From Marinilabilia rubra (GTDB lineage: Bacteria > Bacteroidota > Bacteroidia > Bacteroidales > Marinilabiliaceae), in assembly GCF_003121985.1 (NCBI RefSeq), contig NZ_QEWP01000002.1, positions 411,992 through 475,991 on the forward strand: DNA of 64,000 nucleotides, read 5' to 3'. This document shows positions 17,201-26,488 of the stretch, piece by piece. Under the pieces are notes generated by a model. That model had not been told where the DNA came from. It ran no database searches and saw only the letters and a program-made list of their open reading frames with translations. How positions within the stretch are numbered: position 1 is the stretch's first letter; the number at the start of each line of letters is the position of its first letter. Position numbers and translations under genes: made by a program.

Positions 17201-18127
17201 ATGCAAGTATTAATAGTTGGAACAGGTGGTGTAGGCGGATACTTTGGAGGCCGCATGGCCAAAGCCGGACACGATGTAACCTTCATTGCCCGTGGAGACC
17301 ACAAAAAGGCCATGGAAGAAAATGGGCTTGAGGTGAAAAGCATTAACGGGGATTTTTCCCTCAAAAAGGTAAAAGTTACTGATAGTATTGCTGATGCAGC
17401 CACTCCGGATTTGGTCATCATATCCGTAAAAGCCTGGCAGGTAAAAGACATTGCTGTTCAATTGAAAAAGGTGATTGACGGTCACACAATGGTATTGCCG
17501 CTTCAAAACGGAGTATTGGCCAGCGATGAGCTCAAAGAAGAACTCTCTGAGAAGAACGTTTTGGCAGGTCTTTGCCGCATCATCAGTAAAATAGATGGCC
17601 CCGGAAAAATACACCATATGGCCGTAGATCCCGTTATTGTATTTGGGGAATGTAACAACTCGAAAAGCGACCGGGTGCTGGAACTGGAAAAAACCTTTAA
17701 TGATTCCGGGTTCAAAGGACAGGTTCCTAAAGACATTCAGGCAGCACTTTGGAAGAAATTTATCTCCATTTGTACAAGTGGATGGCTGGCAGTGACACGT
17801 GCTACACATGGCGAAGTACGTGAGCAAAAAGAGACACGCAGCATTCTTAAAGAAATTCTAAACGAAGGTACTTTGCTTGCCCGAAAAAAAGGAATCAACA
17901 TTACGGAAGATTACCCGGACAAAATGATGGCTTTTATTGATACGTTTCCATATGATTCCACCACCTCTCTTACCAGGGACATTTGGGACGGAAAGCCTTC
18001 TGAGCTGGAATATCAGAATGGAACCATTGTTAAATTAGCCGATGAAATCGGATTAGATGTGCCGGTCAACCGGTTTATTTATTACTCTCTGATTTTGATG
18101 GAAAAACGCGCCCGAGGCAATAGTTAG
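17201..18127 (+). CDS. panE: 2-dehydropantoate 2-reductase family protein (308 aa)
   Basis: Predicted to reduce 2-dehydropantoate to pantoate with NADPH, for pantothenate and CoA synthesis. It has an N-terminal Rossmann motif GTGGVGGYFGG (residues 7-17) and a C-terminal helical domain with the conserved Lys region (LWKKFISI near 185) and the SELEYQNG segment that carries the catalytic-site Glu. Length is normal for the ApbA/PanE family. Several paralogues of this family act on other 2-oxo acids, so the substrate is inferred. Cytoplasmic; no other pantothenate gene is nearby. Confidence 0.82.
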   Translation: MQVLIVGTGGVGGYFGGRMAKAGHDVTFIARGDHKKAMEENGLEVKSINGDFSLKKVKVTDSIADAATPDLVIISVKAWQVKDIAVQLKKVIDGHTMVLPLQNGVLASDELKEELSEKNVLAGLCRIISKIDGPGKIHHMAVDPVIVFGECNNSKSDRVLELEKTFNDSGFKGQVPKDIQAALWKKFISICTSGWLAVTRATHGEVREQKETRSILKEILNEGTLLARKKGINITEDYPDKMMAFIDTFPYDSTTSLTRDIWDGKPSELEYQNGTIVKLADEIGLDVPVNRFIYYSLILMEKRARGNS

Positions 18128-18262
18128 TTGAAAAGTACATGCGTGGATGAGCCAATACAATTACTCCTTCACGCATTCTTCATCACACCCTGCTGAATTT
18201 CACCTCCTCAATAATCTCCAGCCTTTCCTCCTCTTCTAAATTAAGACCCGGGTCAAAACTTT

Positions 18263-18292
18263 TTTGTTTTCAATACTATGTTAATAATTTTG
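18263..18292 (+). promoter_or_regulatory. Candidate promoter of the CHAT gene
   Basis: TTTG at 18263-18266 and TAATTTTG at 18285-18292 are 18 nt apart, one less than the usual 19-21 of the Bacteroidota consensus. It lies 67 nt ahead of the chosen start codon. Confidence 0.33.
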
Positions 18293-18359
18293 CTTTATTG
18301 ATTGTCGGAAAATCAATAAATTGCACCCCCTAAAACCATACCTTCAAAAATCTATTCCT

Positions 18360-21248
18360 ATGCAGAAAGAATTTTTCCCTAAAATTTTCCTTAGCCTTCT
18401 GTTTTTTTCAATTATCACCACCGGGGGGTATACCCAAAACGGTAAAATGAGTGACCACTGGGCAGCCTACCTCAATTATCAAAAGCACCAATCGGGAGAA
18501 TTAAACGACAGCGCACTACATTTTCTGCACAAAGCTGAGAACCTGGCTTTTGATAAAGAAAGCTACAACCGATACCTGTGGTACATCAACGAAGAAGCCA
18601 GATACCTTTACATTAAATCGGAGCCTTATAGAGCTATTGATGTCATCAAAGAAGGCATGCAACGCCATAAAGCCCATGAAGATACATTAAACAGTTTTAC
18701 CTATGCATACAGCAATGGGAGTATTGGATTTATTCTTTATTCAATGGGCAAAAATGAAGAAGCTCTGAAGTACTTTCTTCAAAAAGTAAGGCATGAAGAA
18801 ATCATTATGGAGAAAAATCTTCCCTATTACCAAAAATATCCGGACAGATTTCATAATGAGCTATCTACCAGCTACGAAACACTTACTACGTGTTACCAAA
18901 CCATTTATGAAAAAACACTGAGACCCGAGGCTTTTTTTCATGCTACAGAATATGCTGAAAAACTTTGGAAACATTGCATGAGCAAAAACCTGGAAAGTCA
19001 GTATGGTGATGCACTCTATACTTATGGTCGGCTAGCGAGTGTTCTCTTCCCAAATGAGGCACTGGATCTATTGGAGATCAGCAGTCAATATCTGGGAGAT
19101 AGTCACCTTGAAGCCTATTACAGCAATCTAAGTGATTACTACCTCAAGAAAGGAAATCCGGATAAAGCAAAAGCTTTATTGAAAGAGGGACTTGAAATAA
19201 TTTTCAAACCGCGGGAGATTACCTCAAGAGATAAGATATCCACCGGGGGAGAAAGTCCGGAATCTATCATCAACCAACTTGCCGGCATTTATCTGTACAC
19301 CAATCAACCGGATAGTGCTATTAGACTGATTACCCCAAACCTCAAAAACACAGAAGATCCGGTTGATCTTTGCGAAACCTATGCTCTTTTAGCCAAAGCC
19401 CGGATGAATAAAGGAAACCTCGAAAAAGCCGACAGTCTTTACAAATTGTCCCGCTCCTACATTTCACACCTGGATGAAGGTGGAACCGAATTGGAATTGC
19501 TCAACGACATGGCACTGCTCATGCTCAAATGGAACAAAACTGATACCGCCCGCCATTACACCAGTTTGGCGGACAGCATCGCCCGCTCTTACGAGAAAGA
19601 CTTCTTTAAAAGTCCCCATGCCAACAATATTCAGTTTGTATTGAATCACATTTTCAAATCGGCTCGTATCTTTAGCGATCTATACCTGAGAGAACATAAA
19701 ATTGAGGATTACCAGCAGGCTCAAAAACTGTTCCTGGAGGGACTGAAGCTAACCAACAGATTAAATTTCAACCTTATAGACAAGTCATCCCTGGCTTATC
19801 TATCCAACAACATCAAGACATACCTGCCCTGGTATTTTGATATTAATTACGCAAGGTATAAAAACACAGGAGATGAAAAATATGCAACCCTTATTGGTGA
19901 TGCTCTTGCAAACAACAAAGCAAGAACATTAACCACCCTCATTCGCAGGGAAGAGAACCAGAAACTGACAATATTTGATGGCGAGACACAAAAAGTGGAT
20001 TCCCTGGAGTTTCTAATAAATGATCTGGAATCAGCCATACTAAGTACAAATGACACGGCGGTAATTGACAGTTTAAAAATCAAACGAATTGAAACAGCAA
20101 TAGATTTACTTGGCTATAAATTCAGGGAAGAACGAAAAAAAACAGCTCATTATCCGGATTATGCCGAGAACACATTAAAAAATATACAGAAAAAACTGGA
20201 TGCCAATTCCATTTTTGTGGATTATTATCTTTCCGACTCGGTCATGTACACTACCTATGTTACCAGTAAAGATATTGATGTAAAACGGCAAATCTTCCCT
20301 GACGGATTCCCTAAAGCTGTAAGAGACAAGCAAAGAAGTCTGAAAACAGGAAACGGAAAATCGAACTACGATAACATGTTATGGTCTACCCTTTTAACCC
20401 CTTTAAACTCCGAGCTGAAGAACAAAAAACACATCATCATTGTGCCCGACTCATATCTATATAAAATCCCGTTTGAAACACTTTTCAAAAACGATCAATT
20501 TCTGATTGAATCGCATACAATCAATTACAACTACTCTGCTCTTGCCTATCTTTTAACTGGTAAGGACGCGCGCCCTGAAAACCTGAGCAGCCTGATCCTG
20601 GCACCCGATTTTTCAAACGGTAATGCTGCTCCTAATCTGGCATTTCGGGGTATCGAAAATGATTCAACCCTTTTCCGCAACGGAAAGCTGGTCTCGCTGC
20701 CTTTTGCCCAAAGCGAGGCAAAGGAAATATTTGAAAAGTTCCGAAAAAAAGACGTTGCCTCCAATCTGCTCACAGGCCCTTTGGCCACCAAAGAGAACTT
20801 CATAAAATATGCCGAAAACAGTCATATCCTTCATATGGCCACTCACGGCTATAGCTCAAGGGAAAATCCCTTCCGTTCCTGTATTTTCTTCTCGGACCGA
20901 CAAAATCATGAAGCGGATTACATGATGATGAATGAACTGTATAATCTTTCACTCGATGCAGATCTTGCTGTTCTCTCTGCATGTCAGACAGGAAACGGAC
21001 AAATAATAGAAGGCGAAGGAATGCTGGCTTTACCCGGAGGGTTCATCTTTTCAGGCGTTCCCAATGTGATTGCTTCTCTCTGGAAAGTTCATGACCAAAA
21101 AACAAGGTTTCTAATGGAAGCATTTTACAGCTATCTTCTTGAAGAAGACAAAAGCTACAAAGAAGCCCTTCGGTTGGCAAAACTGAACTGTATCAAAGAG
21201 GGTTATCTTCCCCTTGACTGGGCCGGATTTGTATTAATTGGAGAATGA
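18360..21248 (+). CDS. Secreted TPR-CHAT caspase-like protein (962 aa)
   Basis: The ATG at 18360 gives a signal peptide (MQKEFFPKIFLSLLFFSII...); an upstream TTG frame from 18321 lacks one. Residues from about 30 to 560 are helical, with TPR-like pairs (for example ALKYFLQKV, KAKALLKEGLEI, KADSLYKLS). The last 330 residues form a CHAT domain. The caspase-type dyad is intact: His829 in HMATHGY and Cys875 in LSACQTG, followed by GEGMLALPGGF and the final strand WAGFVLIGE. CHAT proteases elsewhere are effectors of signalling or defence, but a signal peptide implies a periplasmic or surface role here. Stands alone, convergent with the gene at 21442. Confidence 0.88.
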   Translation: MQKEFFPKIFLSLLFFSIITTGGYTQNGKMSDHWAAYLNYQKHQSGELNDSALHFLHKAENLAFDKESYNRYLWYINEEARYLYIKSEPYRAIDVIKEGMQRHKAHEDTLNSFTYAYSNGSIGFILYSMGKNEEALKYFLQKVRHEEIIMEKNLPYYQKYPDRFHNELSTSYETLTTCYQTIYEKTLRPEAFFHATEYAEKLWKHCMSKNLESQYGDALYTYGRLASVLFPNEALDLLEISSQYLGDSHLEAYYSNLSDYYLKKGNPDKAKALLKEGLEIIFKPREITSRDKISTGGESPESIINQLAGIYLYTNQPDSAIRLITPNLKNTEDPVDLCETYALLAKARMNKGNLEKADSLYKLSRSYISHLDEGGTELELLNDMALLMLKWNKTDTARHYTSLADSIARSYEKDFFKSPHANNIQFVLNHIFKSARIFSDLYLREHKIEDYQQAQKLFLEGLKLTNRLNFNLIDKSSLAYLSNNIKTYLPWYFDINYARYKNTGDEKYATLIGDALANNKARTLTTLIRREENQKLTIFDGETQKVDSLEFLINDLESAILSTNDTAVIDSLKIKRIETAIDLLGYKFREERKKTAHYPDYAENTLKNIQKKLDANSIFVDYYLSDSVMYTTYVTSKDIDVKRQIFPDGFPKAVRDKQRSLKTGNGKSNYDNMLWSTLLTPLNSELKNKKHIIIVPDSYLYKIPFETLFKNDQFLIESHTINYNYSALAYLLTGKDARPENLSSLILAPDFSNGNAAPNLAFRGIENDSTLFRNGKLVSLPFAQSEAKEIFEKFRKKDVASNLLTGPLATKENFIKYAENSHILHMATHGYSSRENPFRSCIFFSDRQNHEADYMMMNELYNLSLDADLAVLSACQTGNGQIIEGEGMLALPGGFIFSGVPNVIASLWKVHDQKTRFLMEAFYSYLLEEDKSYKEALRLAKLNCIKEGYLPLDWAGFVLIGE

Positions 21249-21392
21249 AACAAAAATGAAATTATAGACCCAAGTTCAATGCACTTACAGGGTTCGGGCC
21301 CTTTCACCCCGATTTCTTTTTGATCTTGACACATAAAATCCTGCCTTCCGGGTAGACCTGTCTCAAATATGGAAAAAAACAGATACTCATCT

Positions 21393-21439
21393 GATAAGGA
21401 AATGGCCGGATATTTTAAGCTTCCGGCCATTTCCTTATC
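21393..21439. terminator. Bidirectional hairpin between convergent genes
   Basis: A perfect 18-bp stem (21393-21410 with 21422-21439) encloses an 11-nt loop. It sits between the end of the CHAT gene (plus) and the end of the unknown secreted gene (minus). There is no strong T-run on either side, so it may be a terminator or simply an mRNA 3'-end stabilising hairpin. Confidence 0.6.
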
Positions 21440-21441
21440 AT

Positions 21442-22017
21442 CTAATGTCCTAATGGAAATTCCATCTGTCCTCCGGTTTTAATGTATTTTTCCCTTTCAA
21501 ACCCCATAAGTCCCTGCTCGTCTGCATCAAGTTTCAAATTATTATATCTGCGGGACTCTTTAATCATTTTTGACTTCTGCTTTTTTGACATCCACTCAAT
21601 ATCCAATCCCGGAGGAAATGAATCTCTTTTTATAACAAGCGATTTTTTATTCCCAGCTTCAAGTTTCTCTTTTTGCCGTTTATAATACGCTGAAAGCTTT
21701 TCGATATTCCCGGCATAGCTTTCAAAATCCTCTATCGAAATATCATATTTTTCGATATCAGTATCATGCCATACAGCTAATTGATAATTTTCCCCATCTT
21801 TTCTCAGCACCCCCTGATCAAACAACGAGTCAGGCACTTGTGTAAACAAAAGGTAATCCAGTTTTTCAATCAAATCAATGGTATCGCCTACTTCCGGATG
21901 CAATACAACTGGTTTTTGAGAAATGGCTGGCGAAACGAAAAAGAAGACCAACAACATGGCAGATATGATTCTGACCTCAAAAAAAAATTTGGGAAATGAA
22001 GTATTAAGTTGTCTCAT
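21442..22017 (-). CDS. Secreted protein of unknown function (191 aa)
   Basis: I do not recognise this protein. It has an N-terminal signal sequence (hydrophobic stretch at about 16-33 ending SPAISQ), then a hydrophilic domain. Its middle (about 85-125) is a lysine/glutamate-rich helix, IEKLSAYYKRQKEKLEAG. It has no cysteines in the mature part and no recognisable motif. It is convergent with the CHAT gene, separated by the hairpin at 21393-21439, and lies downstream of hydG on the same strand but 159 bp away, probably as a separate unit. Confidence 0.6.
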   Translation of the reverse strand: MRQLNTSFPKFFFEVRIISAMLLVFFFVSPAISQKPVVLHPEVGDTIDLIEKLDYLLFTQVPDSLFDQGVLRKDGENYQLAVWHDTDIEKYDISIEDFESYAGNIEKLSAYYKRQKEKLEAGNKKSLVIKRDSFPPGLDIEWMSKKQKSKMIKESRRYNNLKLDADEQGLMGFEREKYIKTGGQMEFPLGH

Positions 22018-22051
22018 AATTTAATTGGGTTATTTGATTATACAAAAAATC

Positions 22052-22091
22052 AGCTCCCCCAATGTATACTTCAAAAAATTGGGAAAGAGCT
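22052..22091 (-). terminator. Probable terminator downstream of hydG
   Basis: AGCTC plus CCCAAT arms (22052-22063) pair with ATTGGG and GAGCT (22078-22091). On the minus strand the stem is followed by GATTTTTTG. It is 86 bp beyond the hydG stop and 35 bp before the start of the gene at 22017. Confidence 0.45.
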
Positions 22092-22176
22092 ATTTTTATT
22101 TCAAAAAAAATCTCTAACATTAAGACTTTGCGTGATTGCACTTTCTGCGTTCAGCCCTGTCTAAAAAGGAAGAAAA

Positions 22177-23610
22177 TTAGAAATAAAGATCCCTTTCTCC
22201 TTGCTTAACTCTTTCAAGACGATCAATCAGTTTCTCTTTAAACTGCTCGTCCTTATACTCTTTCAAATTTTCTTCTATTAACTTATAGCCTTTTTCACGA
22301 GTTTCCTTAGGGGCATAATCTTCCAGATACTCAGCCATGGTTAGCATGGCATTGGGCTGACAGAACCGCTTGATAAACCCTGGTACCGAGAATTCCATGA
22401 AGTGCTCACCGGTGCGCTTGAGCCGGTAACAGGCAGTGCAGAAAGAAGGCAGATAGGCATGTCCCAACAATTCATCCATCACTTCATTCAAAGTGCGGTT
22501 ATCTCCAATTGAGAACTGTTCCTGATCCAGATCCTGTTCTTTTTTATGGGCAGAGTATCCTTTCATTTCAATATTGGTTCCGCCATCAATTTGTGAAACA
22601 CCAAATTCCAGGACCTCATCCCTAATATGAGCCGGTTCGCGAGCAGTAAGAATCAATCCTGTATATGGTACAGCCAATCTCAAAATAGCCACTAACCGGG
22701 TAAATTCCTCATCACTTACATCAAACTCAGGTTTCACATTAAAACCTGATGCCGGCTTAATCCTTGGAAATGAAATGGTGTGCGGTCCCACATTGTAAAC
22801 CGCTTCAAAGTGATTTACATGACGAAGCAATCCCATTACTTCAAAACGCCAGTCGTAAAGCCCCAGCAAAGCCCCAATCCCCACATCGTCAATTCCCGCT
22901 TCCTGAGCCCGGTCAAGAGCAGTAATGCGCCAGTGGTAATCGCGCTTTTTACCTCCTAAATGGACTTTCAGGTAAGCGTCCCTGTTATAGGTCTCCTGAA
23001 AAACCTGGTAGGTGCCAATTCCGGCATCCTTAACCACTCGAAAGCCCTCTACATCCAATGGTGCAGCATTAATATTGACCCGCCGTATTTCACCATTGCC
23101 GTGTTTAACTTTATACACATTGCGAACGGTACCGGCGATAAACTGAGGATTATATTTGGGATGTTCACCAAAAACCAGGATCAGACGTTTATGGCCGGCA
23201 TCTTCCAGCATCTTCACCTCTTCTTCTACCTCAGCAGGAAGAAGAGTCGTTCTCTTTTGGTTTTTATTATCGGTGCGAAAGCCACAATAAGCACAGTTAT
23301 TGACACACAAATTGCCAATATACAATGGCGCAAAAAGGACAATCCGTTTTCCGTAAACCCGCTCTTTCAACTCACGGGCCCCATCCTTAATTTCCTGAAT
23401 CATTTCGGGACTGTTGGCATTAATCAAAACAGCGGTCTCTTCCATTGTCAACCTGTTTTTATCCAACGATTTTGCAATCACTTCACGAACCCGCTCAAGA
23501 GATGGATTTTCATTTTGCTTTAATATGTCCCAAATCTCATTGGAGTCAATGAAATTTTCCAAAGGACGGTCTTCAAGTTTATATTTCTGAGGATGATAGA
23601 TAACTGGCAT
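22177..23610 (-). CDS. hydG: [FeFe]-hydrogenase maturase HydG, radical SAM (477 aa)
   Basis: Cytoplasmic radical-SAM enzyme that cleaves tyrosine to supply CO and CN ligands of the H-cluster. The SAM-cluster motif is C102-x3-C106-x2-C109 (CVNNCAYC). The C-terminal second-cluster region has FCTACYRLKRTG and a third Cys in RFCQPNA, which distinguish HydG from ThiH. The start at 23610 (MPVIYHPQKY) gives the family's usual length; a longer frame from 23766 would add 52 unsupported residues. It lies downstream of hydC beyond a strong terminator, so it probably has its own promoter. HydE and HydF are not in this window. Confidence 0.95.
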   Translation of the reverse strand: MPVIYHPQKYKLEDRPLENFIDSNEIWDILKQNENPSLERVREVIAKSLDKNRLTMEETAVLINANSPEMIQEIKDGARELKERVYGKRIVLFAPLYIGNLCVNNCAYCGFRTDNKNQKRTTLLPAEVEEEVKMLEDAGHKRLILVFGEHPKYNPQFIAGTVRNVYKVKHGNGEIRRVNINAAPLDVEGFRVVKDAGIGTYQVFQETYNRDAYLKVHLGGKKRDYHWRITALDRAQEAGIDDVGIGALLGLYDWRFEVMGLLRHVNHFEAVYNVGPHTISFPRIKPASGFNVKPEFDVSDEEFTRLVAILRLAVPYTGLILTAREPAHIRDEVLEFGVSQIDGGTNIEMKGYSAHKKEQDLDQEQFSIGDNRTLNEVMDELLGHAYLPSFCTACYRLKRTGEHFMEFSVPGFIKRFCQPNAMLTMAEYLEDYAPKETREKGYKLIEENLKEYKDEQFKEKLIDRLERVKQGERDLYF

Positions 23611-24157
23611 AAGCGTGAACTTTAATCTGATAAAGTTACAACGATTGGCGGGTTTACGGAAAGAATTCAAGGAATATTTCTCTGCAGAAACATTTGGATT
23701 CCCAGACAGGTCCATGAACATACTTAAAAATATGACAACACCTCCATCCATAAAGCAGAGGCTCATCAGGTACGGCGGATTATATACGTAATTGTTGAAG
23801 CATCATCACCCAGTACATTTGGGGGCACCTAATTTAACCAATCCAGATGGTAAACGTGACATTTTCAAGGGCAAAAACAGCAACATCTTGGCTTTTTTTG
23901 AAATAAAAAAAACGGCGGATTCAATCCGCCGTTCCTAAACCACCTCTTCAAAAGTGGCAGATTCATTTATTATCACCTTAGCAATAAATATTCCAGTGTC
24001 AAGTCAAGCATAGTCTGACGGCCCAAGCCTTGCTCTTTCTACCTTGTGCTTCTCAAAAAAAAGACTCACGTAGCTACGGCTATGCTTACTTTTTTGTTGA
24101 TTTGCACAAGGTGAAAAATAGCGGTGGCTTACCCGACATTCTACACTTGACTTGACA
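23611..24157. other. Intergenic region between hydC and hydG
   Basis: From the hydC side it holds the inverted-repeat element (23995-24159), the rho-independent terminator (23905-23933) and about 290 bp ahead of hydG with no recognisable gene. No TAnnTTTG box could be placed in front of hydG on the minus strand. A TACATTTG on the plus strand near 23813 has no gene downstream in that direction. Confidence 0.5.
23905..23933 (-). terminator. Rho-independent terminator of the hydrogenase operon
   Basis: The stem AACGGCGGAT / ATCCGCCGTT (23911-23920 with 23924-23933) has a 3-nt loop. On the minus strand it is followed by a run of eight T residues (complement of 23905-23912). It lies about 225 bp beyond the hydC stop, after the inserted element. 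Confidence 0.85.
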
Positions 24158-24159
24158 CT
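23995..24159. mobile_element. MITE-like element with 14-bp terminal inverted repeats
   Basis: AGTGTCAAGTCAAG at 23995-24008 is exactly inverted as CTTGACTTGACACT at 24146-24159, giving a 165-bp element. The interior is itself an imperfect palindrome: CTACCTTGTGCTTCTC on the left mirrors CACCTTGTGCAAATC on the right, around ACGTAGCTACG. The right end begins at the second base of the hydC stop codon (TAG at 24160-24158), so the element abuts the gene end exactly. No transposase and no clear target duplication are seen. Confidence 0.65.
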
Positions 24160-24631
24160 AGTACTCTTCAAGAATGCCTCGTACATCTTCCGGAGAAACC
24201 CGCCCGTACACGCGCTCTCCAATGGTGACCACAGGGGCCAGACCACAGGCTCCCACACAACGCAGACAACTCAATGAATACTTGCCATCGGGAGTGGTTT
24301 CACCCACTTTCACCTCCAGATGCCGTTTAAATTCGTCAAGAACTTTCTCCGCTCCCCGAACATAACAAGCAGTTCCCATGCAAATGGAAATAGGATGCTT
24401 TCCTTTGGGCAACATTGAAAAAAATGAATAAAAGGTCACCACTCCGTATACATGAGCCACCGATACATTCATTTCGTCGGCTACTATCTCCTGAACCTCA
24501 GCAGGAAGGTAACCAAACATCCCCTGAGCTCCATGCAATACATTAATCAATTCACCAGGTTCATTGTCAAAATTCTTACACAAGTCTCTCAACTCCTGGA
24601 CTTTATTTTCGGGTATTTTTACTTTTGCCAT
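24158..24631 (-). CDS. hydC: NuoE-like [2Fe-2S] subunit HydC of [FeFe]-hydrogenase 1 (157 aa)
   Basis: Small subunit of the trimeric NAD(H)-linked hydrogenase. It has a helical N-terminus and a thioredoxin-like domain with [2Fe-2S] ligands C84-x4-C89 (CMGTAC) and C125-x3-C129 (CVGAC). It passes electrons to or from the flavin subunit. It is the last gene of the hydB-hydA-hydC run and is 55 bp after hydA. Length is typical. The stop codon coincides with the edge of the inserted element at 23995-24159; the ending GILEEY looks natural, so function is probably intact. Confidence 0.93.
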   Translation of the reverse strand: MAKVKIPENKVQELRDLCKNFDNEPGELINVLHGAQGMFGYLPAEVQEIVADEMNVSVAHVYGVVTFYSFFSMLPKGKHPISICMGTACYVRGAEKVLDEFKRHLEVKVGETTPDGKYSLSCLRCVGACGLAPVVTIGERVYGRVSPEDVRGILEEY

Positions 24632-24686
24632 AACTTATTCAGTTATCAATTATCAATGAACAATTGTAGGTTCGTTGAACCTTAAC

Positions 24687-26456
24687 CTATTTTACTTCCG
24701 CTTTCTTCTTGCGATCAAAATAGTGGGTATGCAATAACTCGTGAGACAAATCACTGAGAGGTTTGCCCAAAAATTCAGCATATAGTTCCTGAATAAAAGG
24801 GTTCTCATGTGACTTACGGATCGGTTTGCCGGCATCCTCCTCATAAATGGCCCGCTGACGTTTTTTAAGGATATCAACATCACCATGATGGTATGGCTGA
24901 CCGCCTCCACCAATACAACCTCCGGGGCAAGCCATAATCTCAATGGCATGAAACTCCGACTTTCCGGATTTCACATCTTCCAACAGCTTTCTTGCATTTC
25001 CAAGTCCATGGGCAATACCAATGTTAAGCTTAAGACCATCGAAATCCACAGTAGCTTTGCGGGAACCTTCCATTCCACGAAGCTCTTCGAAGTCTACTTT
25101 TTCAAGCGTCTTACCCGTATGAACTTCATATGCTGTTCGTACAGCAGCCTCTATAACACCACCAGTAGTACCAAAGATCACACTGGCACCGGTTGATTCA
25201 CCAAGTGGATTATCAAAATTCTCGTCGGTAAGAGAAGTGAAATCAATATTGGCATTTCTAATAAGTTGCGCCAGCTCACGGGTAGAGATAGATACATTCA
25301 CATCAGCATCTCCGTTCACTGAAAACTCCTCCCGGGTACACTCATATTTTTTGGCCAGACAAGGCATCACTGATACCACAACCAAATCCTCACGTTTCTT
25401 ATCCAGCTTCTTAGCAAAATAAGACTTGGCAATGGATCCAAACATCTGTTGGGGTGATTTAGCCGTTGAGGGCACATCTTTCATTTCGGGGAAATGATGC
25501 TCAAAAAACTTCACCCACCCCGGACAACAGCTTGTCAAAATAGGCAACTTCACATCCTGATCACCATTCAGATGGCGATTTAAACGATCCAGCAATTCGG
25601 TTCCTTCCTCCATAATGGTAAGGTCGGCAGCAAAATCGGTGTCAAATACATAGTCAAACCCAAGTTTACGCAATGCAGCCACCATTTTTCCGGTAACCAA
25701 ATTCCCGGCTTCCATGCCAAAAGCTTCGCCCAAGGCAGCACGAACGGCAGGGGCAGTTTGAACAACCACTGTTTTGGCGGGATCAACAAGAGCTTCAATC
25801 ACTTTCCAGGTGTAATCACGCTCGGTAAGAGCACCCGTAGGACAAACAGCCACACACTGTCCGCAATAAGTACAGACTGAGTGATCCAAATCCATTTCGA
25901 AAGCTGGTGCTACCACTGATTCGAAACCACGGTTTACAGCAGATAAAACACCGACGGTCTGAACTTCATTACAAGCTGTTTCGCAACGGCGGCACATGAT
26001 ACATTTGTCCATCTCGCGAATAATGGCAGGTGACTGATCCCCCTTGTAAGTAGATTGCTCACCGGTATAATGAATTTCCCGAATTCCAAGATTCTGAGCA
26101 AGATCCTGAAGTTCACACTCTCCGGATTTAGCGCAGGTAAGACACTCCGGCGGGTGATCCGAAAGAATCAATTCAACAACTGTACGTCGGGCATTGATAA
26201 CTCTTACAGAGTGTGTATGCACCTCCATGCCTTCCATACACTCTGTTTTACAGGCAGGAGCCAGATTGCGACGGCCTTCAACCTCCACCACACAAACACG
26301 GCAACCACCAGGCTTATTCTCAAAGTTCATATCATCCATCTTCATATAGCACAAAGACGGAATATTGACCCCGATAGATTTAGCAGCCTCCAGCAGGGTG
26401 GTACCTTTTTCCACCACAACCGGTTTATTATCTATAGTTAGTTTTACTAAGTTCAT
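24687..26456 (-). CDS. hydA: [FeFe]-hydrogenase catalytic subunit HydA, group A3 type (589 aa)
   Basis: Catalytic subunit that makes or oxidises H2. N-terminal [2Fe-2S] (C36, C52, C55, C69), His-ligated cluster H101-x3-C105-x2-C108-x5-C114, then two [4Fe-4S] motifs (C152-C162 and C195-C205). The H-cluster motifs are canonical: L1 TSCCPGW (C310 proton relay, C311 ligand), L2 MPCLAKK (C366), L3 MACPGGC with C510 and C514, then IGGGGQP. It ends HELLHTHYFDRKKK without the extra C-terminal [2Fe-2S] domain some A3 enzymes carry. It lies between hydB (33 bp upstream) and hydC, so it is the core of an electron-bifurcating-type HydABC. Confidence 0.96.
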   Translation of the reverse strand: MNLVKLTIDNKPVVVEKGTTLLEAAKSIGVNIPSLCYMKMDDMNFENKPGGCRVCVVEVEGRRNLAPACKTECMEGMEVHTHSVRVINARRTVVELILSDHPPECLTCAKSGECELQDLAQNLGIREIHYTGEQSTYKGDQSPAIIREMDKCIMCRRCETACNEVQTVGVLSAVNRGFESVVAPAFEMDLDHSVCTYCGQCVAVCPTGALTERDYTWKVIEALVDPAKTVVVQTAPAVRAALGEAFGMEAGNLVTGKMVAALRKLGFDYVFDTDFAADLTIMEEGTELLDRLNRHLNGDQDVKLPILTSCCPGWVKFFEHHFPEMKDVPSTAKSPQQMFGSIAKSYFAKKLDKKREDLVVVSVMPCLAKKYECTREEFSVNGDADVNVSISTRELAQLIRNANIDFTSLTDENFDNPLGESTGASVIFGTTGGVIEAAVRTAYEVHTGKTLEKVDFEELRGMEGSRKATVDFDGLKLNIGIAHGLGNARKLLEDVKSGKSEFHAIEIMACPGGCIGGGGQPYHHGDVDILKKRQRAIYEEDAGKPIRKSHENPFIQELYAEFLGKPLSDLSHELLHTHYFDRKKKAEVK

Positions 26457-26488
26457 ACAAAATCCTTTTTCAATATTATCAGATAAGG

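Noticed and set aside
23611..23766. N-terminal extension of HydG by 52 codons
   Set aside because: The extra residues do not fit the family; the ATG at 23610 gives the usual length and N-terminus.
24004..24258. An 84-codon minus-strand frame at the end of hydC
   Set aside because: It runs through the inverted-repeat element and overlaps hydC in another frame; no protein features.
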